A stretch of 29,114 bases of DNA, taken from the NCBI RefSeq assembly GCF_000003605.2, contig NW_003130360.1, positions 444,252 through 473,365 of the forward strand, in the 5' to 3' direction. The position numbers and the translations under genes are program-made. Each line of letters starts with the position of its first letter. The stretch's first letter is position 1. This stretch comes from Saccoglossus kowalevskii (lineage: Eukaryota; Hemichordata; Enteropneusta; Harrimaniidae). A model generated the notes under the pieces. It was not told the DNA's origin and searched no databases. It saw only the letters and a list, made by a program, of their open reading frames with translations. Shown piece after piece: positions 21,533 to 29,114 of the stretch.

Positions 21533-21538
21533 GCTGTT
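21533..21538 (-). terminator. Possible EMC10 polyadenylation signal (ATTAAA)
   Basis: On the minus strand ATTAAA lies about 190 bases after the EMC10 stop. A second ATTAAA lies at 21634-21639. No AATAAA is visible in the near 3' flank, so the site is tentative. Confidence 0.3.
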
Positions 21539-21726
21539 CATCCTTGGGTTCGTAGGTCCATGCTCAGACTGACCAATTGATTGATGCCCTCAATTGCACT
21601 GATTTAAATTTACAACTAGGTGCTGTACAATGGTTTTAATAGAAAATTCCCAAGCCCACTCTGAGATGATGTTCAATGCTTTACAAACAGGACAGGTTTA
21701 CTGCAATATAATCGCATCCATGCTGG

Positions 21727-24700
21727 CTATGAACTGCCACCACCGCCTCTTTGTGCATTTGGATCCTGTGCTCCAGATAACATTAAAAATAACACTATTG
21801 GTACAATGTACATCCACTGAAATGAGAAAATAAAAAAAAATTCACTCAAGCAAGTACCAGTAGTTGCATTTGGTCACAGCGCCATCTGGTGGCAGTGAGC
21901 CATTCTCTTATGTTTTTATCAATGTAATAGAAGACTAAAATACAGTAATAATTATCGTGCAGTAATGGTAATATTGCCACACTTAGTCATGTGACTCAAT
22001 GTTCTAGCTGTGTGATTATTCCTGTAAATTCACATATGTCTCATTGTATTTATGCAGATTGTAAATTGCCATGGTTGTATTCATATCGCTACAGTTAACT
22101 GTACATTGTATTTATCTTGTTAACTGGCTTCATATTACACATAACTACATAGCTCTACATACATAACATCTAAATCTGACCTTGCACCTTGGCTAAGACA
22201 GGAACATCATGCCAGTGTGGGGTTAGTTTTAATACAGAAACCGGTAGTAAAAATAATGCTTCAGTATCAACAGCTATAAACATCACTTACATATTTTCCA
22301 AAGAATGATTTTTGTTCAGTTGAGTTTCCCTTTCCTTCTCTCTGTGCCTTTTCTTCTTCTAGTTTCTGTATATATGCTTGTGTTTCAGGACTATAGAAAA
22401 GAAAGAAAAACTAAATTTCAACAATTTTACTTCAAAAACTTGAAGCAGAACATCGTAGGTCAAGAAACATGGATATATTGTTAAGGTCAACTTTACTAAA
22501 ATAAGGTCCAATAAGGTTACCAGTACATAAATATTGTTGTTGATAACCAAATAGGGCATTAACAGGACAGTCTCCATTGTGAAAGAGTAAACAAGGTATG
22601 GTATTACCAGTACATGAGAAAGTCCTCGTTGATAAACTGTATTACAGTCAGTCAGTCCTGAAACAAATGTTACCATATTTCCCCTGTCATAAGCTCCTCC
22701 CTGGGTATAAGCCAGCCCCTTATTTGTAGACATTTATTAAGGAAAAGCACAGGGTGTTTTTACTAGGTGTTGATAATTGGTTTAATCTTAAAAAAATAAA
22801 GATAAGATATTGTTTGTTCATTAAAATATGTGTGTAAAAAGTATGTTTCATTGCATGAAAATTTTGATTGGTATGGTAGTTGTCCTTTTTTTTTAGTGTA
22901 TGGTGGCACTTGAAAAGGGTCATTTGGTTTGTGCTTTCACATAAAAATTCCACTTACAGTACACGGTGAAAAATGCATGGTACTAGCACTTTCCCAATAT
23001 TGCAATACTACAGTAATACATGCCTCTTTGACTGATTGGGAAAAGGTAGCATCTGAAATGCCAAAAATATCATGAAAACTGGCCATTGGACATCATTTTA
23101 CTATTCAAATAATTGAAGTAACCAGTGAGACTATCGCGAAAGGAGTGTGAATGGGGAAACTATGTTTTGACGTGATCTGTTGATGGCTGTGAAAAATGCT
23201 GAATACACACAAAAATTGCGAATTACCAGTTTTTGGAAACAATTTTGCCATTTTTTGATGAGATCAGTAGCAACAGATCATATTTCAGCATTGCGGTAAT
23301 TCACTTCTGCATTGCGTTAAAAATATTTCCGGAGAATTTCAGCAGTACAACACAGCATTCTAATTGGTTAATGACAAATTTTACCTATCAGGTCAGAGAA
23401 CAATGTTTCAGGGCAAATGGTGCTCAAAAACATAATATTTTTTCCACCATAAATTCAGATGGTATGTAAATAATATTGTATTAAAATGTGCATATTGTAA
23501 ATCGATGACAAAAAAACATAATATTACCCCTAATCTGGCACATGTGAATGAAAAATGTTATTTGAATAATTTTTCATGCAGATACATGTAATATGGTTAC
23601 AATGTTAAACCCAAAAAAATATTCATCTTTTCCAATTTTCCCTTATTTTACATGTTGAGACCCCAGGGTTATGATCATTATTTAAGTACAATCTGTGAAA
23701 CAAAATTCCATGCATCAAGGTACCATACTAAGAAAATCTGTTCATAAATGGCTGAAATCTAGTTCTGAAATGTCAAAAATGCTTGATTTTTGTTGTGCCA
23801 AAATAACCGTTCTTCAGCAATCTTTGATTGAAACCACAAAACAAATGTATATCATGATGTATGTGTGAAGATTGAACATAATTGGTCAAGGCCATATCAA
23901 GATACAGGATGCAAATCTATGCACACAAAGAGGTCCAATTATAAGAACTCATAATGTTACAATACCCAAATCTCACACATTGTAGGACAATTTTTATTTT
24001 CAAATTTGTTTTTCTATGAATAAAATACTTGACTTACACAGGTCCAGTAATAATAGTTGCTAACTCCACGCTGGTGTTGAAATGTGTTAGATCGACTTCA
24101 TCAATGTCATGACCTTTACAGTCTCCCACCAAGGGTACAATACTGACTCCCAAGATATCACCTTTCTGATCAATGGTCACTGTGATTAAATCATTCAGTT
24201 TTGATTCATATAATGAACACTGTAGAAAAAGAAAAAAGAGCTACAGATGTATCAGGAATCAGGAACTACCTGGGATACCCAGAGGTATCAGAAATCAGGA
24301 ACTACCTGGGATACTCAGAGCTATCAGAAATCAGGAACTCACTGGGATACCCAGAGCTATCAGGAATCAGGAACTAACTGGGATACCTGGAGCTATCTGA
24401 AACCAGGAACTACCTGGGATACCCAGAGCTATCAGGAATCAGGAACTAACTGGGATACCCAGAGCTATCAGGAATCAGGAACTAACTGGGATACCTGGAG
24501 CTATCTGGAATCAGGAACTACCTGGGATACCCAGAGCTATCAGGAATCAGGAACTAACTGGGATACCCAGAGCTATCAGGAATCAGGAACTAACTGGGAT
24601 ACCTGAAGCTATCAGGAATCAGGAACTCACTGGGATACCCAGAGCTATCAGGAATCAGGAACTAACTTGGATACCCAGAGCTATCAGGAATCAGGAACTA

Positions 24701-27602
24701 CCTGGGATACCTGGAGCTATCAGGAATCAGGAACTAACTGGGATACCCAGAGCTATCAGGAATCAGGAACTAACTGGGATACCTATAGCTATCAGGAATC
24801 AGGAACTAACTGGAATACCTGGAGCTATCAGGAATCAGGAACTAACTGGGATACCTGGAGCTATCAGGAATCAGCAACAAACTGGGATACCCAGGACTAT
24901 TGGGAATCAGGAACTACCTGGGATACCTGGAGCTATCAGGAATCAGCAACAACCTGGGATACTTGGGATACCTGGAGCTATTAGGAATCAGGAACTAACT
25001 GGGATACCTGGAGCTATCAGGAATGAGGAACTAACTGGAATACATGGAGCTATCAGGAATCAGCAACAAACTGAGATACCCAGGACTATCAGGAATCAGA
25101 AACAGCCTGGAATACCCAGAGCTATCGGAAATCAGGAAATACCTAGGATACCCAGGACTATCAGGAATCAGGAACTGCCTTGGATACCCAGAGCTATCAG
25201 AAATCAGGAACTAACTGGGATACCCAGAGCTATCAGGAATCAGGAACTAACTGGGATACCTTGAGCTATCAGGAATCAGAAACAACCTGGGATACCTATA
25301 GCTATCAGGAATCAGAAACTAACAGGAATACCTGGGGCTATCAGGAATCAGGAACTAACTGGAATACCTGGAGCTATCAGGAATCAGGAACTAACTGGGA
25401 TACCTGGAGCTATCAGGAATCAGCAACAAACTGGGATACCCAGGACTATTGGGAATCAGGAACTACCTGGAATACCTGGAGCTATCAGGAATCAGCAACA
25501 ACCTGGGATACTTGGGATACCTGGAGCTATCAGGAATCAGGAACTAACTGGGATACCTGGAGCTATCAGGAATCAGGAACTAACTGGAATACCTGGAGCG
25601 ATCAGGAATCAGCAACAAACTGGGATACCCAGGACTATCAATAATCAGAAACAGCCTGGAATACCTAGAGCTATCAATAATCAGCAACAATCTGGGATAC
25701 CAAGAGTTATCAGAAATCAGGAACTTTCAGGAATACCTAAGGCTATGAAGAATAAATAACTTTGAATACCTGGAGCTTGAATAAAACCTGCCACAATCAA
25801 CATAATTTATGCGTACAGGTCAAGCTAAATAAACCTCACATGTACTTACCGCTTTGATAAAAGTTGACACATATTTTACATTACTATCATCAAATGATGC
25901 TCCTAGTTTTGTTGGTACTCGAATACGATACAGTGTGTTCTTATTCAGTGAAGATTCCTGAAAATTGAACAACAATCAATGTTAAACGCTGCAAAGCTCA
26001 TGTGTGAATACAGAATATATGCTATCATTGTTTTATAAAAAAAAAAATATTTAGGCAAATGAAAATTCCCAACTGTCAGTAAAAGAGCAATGGCATCAGA
26101 GGTTAGGATTATCGGCCAGCATGATGTTCAGTATCAATATATAGCAAATTTAATCATAATCCATTTTGAAGTTTTTGCTTACAATGTATACATGCTGCAA
26201 GAGACAAAATGTAAATTAGCTACTTAATATGCATAAACACACCCCAAAACTATGTTAATCAAGCTAATTAGTAAATTATGCTAAGGTATTACCGGAATTT
26301 AAGTTTTTGAGATTTTGCAAAACACCGGCTCAAATGAGATAATTAATATGCAAATTAGCCACTTAATAGGCACAGACATTTTTGGTGCCTGCCTCACATA
26401 TTTTGGGATTTCCGTATAGCACCTAAAATGGCGAACACAGCACAAGTGATTTACAAGTGTTGGAGTGCAACCTTTTACAATGATTTTGATGAAAAATGAC
26501 ACGAGTTTTTGAAAAGTAAATTTAAGATTTTAGGGAGATGAACTGATTATTGAAGAAGTATTAAACACTTGACATTGACACTTCACAACTCATTGTTAAA
26601 TAGAGTTGTTAGTCAAGATTTTACATTGTATTCTTGAATAAGCATCAGCGACTAACTAAATTATACTCTAATTTAGGTGCCAGGAAAGACCAAAACATTT
26701 TTAAAAACGACTCTATAATTAGAATACTTACAGCAGATTTCTGCTACTAAATTCTGCACTAGAATGATTCTTTCTATGACTCATGAATTAATAGATGTCC
26801 CAAAAATGTCACCCATGGGTGAGCTTTTGGATGAGTAGTGACAAATATGTATCTTAAGTACATTGATAATCAAGAAAATTAGGATTGATACTAATAACGT
26901 TACATGGCTTAATTGTTTCACACCCATGACATCAAGTAAAATTTCGCCATTTTCCATGATATTTAGGGACCTTGAAAAATTGTTTGGCAAAAATTCTCTG
27001 TACCCTAATAGCATGAACCAATAATAATGAAAGTAAGAGGGAAATGACATAATCTTCAATCGATTGGAAATCCTTAAATCCATAAATGATTATCGATTAT
27101 TAAATATTGATACCATATAATTTTTTATAAACATACGCACTAGGACCATCACTCACCCTTAACTGCTCTCTGAAGTCTACTGATAAAGATGATAGTTGTT
27201 GAAATGTTCCTGACACACTCTTTAAAGAGCGGAATAACAGGGCACCTCGGTTTACAAACTCAACATTGTTACCTGTAAATAGAAACATTAGTATGGCATT
27301 AACAAAAGGTGTAGATGTAAGTTTATTTTTGCAAATGATTGGTTTCTTTCATAACCAAGGCTTCTCTAGATTTTTTTTTTTTAGTTTTAGTAAACTTATT
27401 ACTTGATAGAAAACGAAAATAAAAAAATAGCAAACATTTTCCATATAATTATTATTTCACTAATTCATTTTTGTACATTTTAAAAAATATTTTCATTTAC
27501 TACTGACAGCGTAGCATAGCTGGAAAACTTACCAACTCCGATTGCATGTTGAACTGGTAACATAAGATTACTTCCAGTGTCAGAATCAATGAAGCTTTCC
27601 AC
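21727..27602 (-). CDS. EMC10: ER membrane protein complex subunit 10, six secure exons (N-terminal exon treated separately)
   Basis: In transcript order the exons are 27602-27533, 27272-27157, 25957-25850, 24219-24038, 22390-22291 and 21816-21727, with GT-AG introns and consistent phase, giving 221 residues plus stop. EMC10 is a subunit of the EMC, which inserts tail-anchored and multipass proteins into the ER membrane; its beta-sandwich faces the lumen. Visible are [22 protein letters not shown], the cysteine pair in [11 protein letters not shown] and [13 protein letters not shown], a family-typical N-glycosylation sequon in FNTSVEL, a charged linker ([18 protein letters not shown]), the signature KSFFGKYWMYIVP, one C-terminal membrane span (about 192-206) and a Gly-rich tail ending GGGGSS. 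The human protein has 262 residues. The ~20-residue signal peptide must come from an upstream exon. The gene is tail to tail with the tetraspanin. The last exon gives the membrane-anchored form; no alternative secreted ending was seen. Confidence 0.95.
21878..21895 (-). promoter_or_regulatory. CTCF-like core motif in the last EMC10 intron
   Basis: AGCGCCATCTGGTGGCAG matches the reverse complement of the conserved bilaterian CTCF core (AGCGCCCCCTGGTGGC) at all but two core positions. It lies about 60 bases upstream, in transcript sense, of the last EMC10 exon. The match is by eye and binding is not shown. Confidence 0.35.
22391..23690. other. EMC10 intron sequence without other genes
   Basis: Left part of the 1.65-kb intron 22391-24037. 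No additional exon or known element was recognised. A short pair of ATAAGC-CCTCCC-like words lies around 22689-22722. Open frames here lack coding character. Confidence 0.35.
23740..23945 (-). repeat. Hairpin-headed repeat element, inverted truncated copy
   Basis: Read on the minus strand, this matches the start of the 18618 element in order: GACCTCTTTGTGTGCATA (compare GACCTCCGTGCGTGCATG), CCTGTATCTTGATATGGCC, TTGACCAATTATGTTCAA, CTTCACACATACATCATG, then ATCAAGCATTTTTGA. The hairpin head itself is missing. It lies in an EMC10 intron, in the same sense as the gene. Confidence 0.7.
24250..25776 (+). repeat. 36-bp minisatellite, ~42 copies, with higher-order duplication
   Basis: The consensus unit in two parts is TATCAGGAATCAGGAACTAA followed by CTGGGATACCCAGAGC. 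About 42 copies fill nearly all of the 1.63-kb EMC10 intron 24220-25849, starting 30 bases from the splice acceptor. Variants include GGATACCTGGAGC, CAGCAACAAACTGG and CCAGGACTATTGGG. A 9-base duplication (ATACTTGGG) occurs twice, near 24960 and 25510. A block around 24820-25120 recurs 549 bases later (15 units plus the 9-base insert), a higher-order repeat. Thirty-six is divisible by three, so plus-strand frames of up to 154 codons read as dodecapeptide repeats ([12 protein letters not shown]). They are antisense to EMC10 and are not called as genes. Confidence 0.95.
26209..26378 (+). repeat. Direct repeat pair containing AAATTAGC-ACTTAATA
   Basis: GTAAATTAGCTACTTAATAT (from 26211) and GCAAATTAGCCACTTAATAG (from 26350) are diverged copies 139 bases apart, each followed by GCAYARACA. 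Between them is a related GCTAATTAGTAAATTATGCT. This is probably one dispersed-repeat insertion in the EMC10 intron 25958-27156; its outer limits are not clear. Confidence 0.5.
26400..27156. other. Remainder of an EMC10 intron, no feature seen
   Basis: AT-rich intron sequence up to the exon ending at 27157. A 100-codon minus-strand open frame (27083-26781) has no recognisable domain and is not flanked by convincing splice sites. Confidence 0.4.
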
Positions 27603-28091
27603 CTGAAATATACAAGAGAACACAACATGACTATATCATCCACCATCAGGATAGGAATAAGCCAGTAGCCAGAAAGTCTCAAAATAAAGAACTGGACATA
27701 ATTAGTAAAAATGAAAATAAAGATTTGAATCAACTTTCACACATATTTGTGGAGGTGGTAATATATATAGGTAAATCCTATTCTCATACTCTCCATGACA
27801 TAGTAAAAAAATAGCAGCAAGTTTATACCAAAAATGTTTGCACTAGGACTACTACCGGATTCGGCTGATACCCCGCCCTGGGCGATCTTATGGAGGATTC
27901 GAATTTTTTTTTAGAAAAATGTGGACCAAAAGATCTTTTGGCAGATATTACGAGGCCCATCTTGTCTAAAAAAATAACCCTGCGTTGATAGAAATGGTCT
28001 AGAAAAAATAATGTTTCGCGTTGACCAAATATAATCATGCAAAGTATAAATTCAAAGTGTTTTAATACATTGGTGAGAGGTCGAATTTTAC

Positions 28092-28157
28092 GTGAACAAG
28101 AACATGCACTAAGAAGGAAAAGCAAGTCAAAGTCGAAACGGGGTGCATCATGGACAT
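28092..28157 (-). CDS. EMC10: Candidate first coding exon of EMC10 (signal peptide)
   Basis: The secure EMC10 exons begin in phase 0 without an N-terminal signal. On the minus strand, ATG at 28157-28155 opens a frame after an in-frame TAA (28190-28188). It encodes MSMMHPVSTLTCFSFLVHVL plus V-H, then a possible donor CAC|GTAAAA in phase 0. The peptide has a short N-region and a hydrophobic core, as a signal peptide should. Joined to the exon at 27602 through a 489-base intron it would give about 243 residues, close to the family length. The CpG-rich promoter-like stretch lies 100-190 bases upstream. The donor lacks the usual AG before GT, so this is a candidate only. Confidence 0.4.
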
Positions 28158-28259
28158 GACACAACACACGATGCGACAACCGAGTGATTAGCGACATAAT
28201 TTTGGGACGCAATTGAACTTGAAGTACTTCTTTGCGAAACTGGCATCAAGTGTGTGTTG

Positions 28260-28350
28260 ACCGAAGTTTGACCCCAAGTCACGCGCTGAACTGGCGCGTT
28301 ATCTTAGCAACCTTTTTCTTTTGCGGTCCGCGCGTCGATCTAGTAAAATT
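28260..28350 (-). promoter_or_regulatory. CpG-rich promoter-like region with an X-box-like site
   Basis: A local CpG cluster (CACGCGCTGAACTGGCGCG, GCGGTCCGCGCGTCGATC) in otherwise CpG-poor DNA just upstream of the candidate EMC10 first exon. Within it, GTTATCTTAGCAAC (28298-28311) reads GTTGCTAAGATAAC on the minus strand, close to the RFX X-box palindrome GTTGCCATGGCAAC. No TATA box is evident. Probably the EMC10 promoter. Confidence 0.4.
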
Positions 28351-28372
28351 TTTATTATATCCGACGGTACTG

Positions 28373-28660
28373 TAATTACGCAACTTGTATGCAACTCTGT
28401 ACTGGCTTTGAATATATCAACGTCGTTTACTTAGTGCACTGCTTTTCTAATTACGCAAATTTGTTTACAATATTGTACCAGCTCTGAATATTTCAACTTT
28501 GTATTAAATGTATTGCTTTCATGATAATTACGCAAACTCAAGTTAATTTTTATTATTGTTAGGATGCTGACCCGGGGTATTGGGTCTGTGAATATTTCAA
28601 TATTACCGACTTGATAATGCGTTGCATTCGTAATAATTACGCAAACATAAACATTGGCGC
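28373..28660. repeat. Diverged tandem repeat carrying four TTACGCAA motifs
   Basis: TAATTACGCAA occurs at 28373, 28448, 28525 and 28634 (spacings 75, 77 and 109 bases). Between copies, TTTGAATATATCAAC, TCTGAATATTTCAAC and TGTGAATATTTCAAT recur at matching positions, so the unit is about 76 bases, with one longer interval. Each copy contains TTACGCAA, which fits the C/EBP and PAR/NFIL3 bZIP consensus TTRYGYAA. The array starts about 25 bases from the CpG-rich promoter-like region. Confidence 0.6.
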
Positions 28661-28699
28661 ATTTACATCATTAAAAATGATAGTAGTCGGGTATCTACG

Positions 28700-29114
28700 G
28701 AAAGTCGAGAAAATATTTTAAATACTTGTGATTCACCAATGTTCCAATGGTGATTTTTTTATTCGAAATGAAGTGAACATGTAATATAAACCATACCATG
28801 CGTCAAGTTAAATTTTACTATAATATAATAAACTCTGGACAGCGCACTTCGATCGCAATATTCACGTACATTTCGACTGAACTCTAATAACCACGCGTTT
28901 GAGTTCACGCACTGATATTTAAATTCGAGCCACCCAGCTTGACGCAAATCAATATAGTTACTTGTCATGTGTTCAAAAAATCTTTCAACTCTCACAAATA
29001 CCATGAACGCGAAGAGCTAACTGGGGGTTAACTGAAAGAGAACGTCTTTTTTGGAGAAAAAACACGTCAGTACAAGATTATGTGTACAAGGTTAGCTTTA
29101 TAGAACGTACATGA
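28700..29114. other. Right edge, no gene recognised
   Basis: No exon is supported. An 81-codon minus-strand frame (29004-28759) has no recognised domain or clean splice context. If the EMC10 first exon is not at 28157-28092, it probably lies beyond this edge. Confidence 0.35.

Noticed and set aside
24250-25644. Tandem 36-bp repeats as a possible CRISPR array
   Set aside because: Units are directly adjacent with no spacers, and the array lies inside an intron of an animal gene.
27823-28212. 129-codon minus-strand open frame upstream of the first secure EMC10 exon
   Set aside because: No recognisable domain. Its in-frame path to a donor near 28090 gives phase 1, which does not match the EMC10 exon. 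A different frame at 28157-28092 fits better.

Overview
The window is animal nuclear DNA. It is AT-rich, with genes split by GT-AG introns, long repeat-filled intergenic stretches and three recognisable animal genes. Gene content and repeat style suggest a marine invertebrate, perhaps a deuterostome such as a hemichordate or lancelet. The phylum is a guess.

Layout: 1-400 is a CpG-rich edge followed by a ~128-bp tandem duplication. SYCP3, a meiotic chromosome-axis protein, runs on the plus strand (ATG 1112, stop 4345, eight coding exons, 232 aa) and carries MITE-like insertions in one intron. From 4.5 to 9.7 kb there is no convincing gene, only fold-back and inverted-repeat elements and one head-bearing copy of a hairpin-headed repeat. 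A complete six-exon tetraspanin (248 aa) lies on the plus strand at 9706-15859; its first intron holds the decayed 3' end of a non-LTR retrotransposon. From 16.3 to 21.5 kb the sequence is gene-free and repeat-rich: a hairpin-headed element with ~150-bp units, then a 32-copy array of a 21-bp minisatellite. EMC10, subunit 10 of the ER membrane protein complex, runs on the minus strand (six secure exons, 27602 down to 21727, plus a candidate signal-peptide exon at 28157-28092). One EMC10 intron is almost entirely a ~42-copy, 36-bp minisatellite. Its likely promoter lies near 28260-28350, next to a diverged array of TTACGCAA motifs.

The three genes have unrelated jobs (meiotic axis, membrane-domain organiser, ER membrane insertase), and nothing suggests a shared pathway. 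The tetraspanin and EMC10 are tail to tail. I found no CRISPR, tRNA, rRNA or operon-like system. The most unusual content is repeat biology: two codon-length minisatellites that stay open in several frames, a hairpin-headed tandem-repeat element in at least three copies, and a small TACTGTAAAA MITE family. One tetraspanin exon also carries an alternative donor that would remove most of the fourth membrane span in frame.
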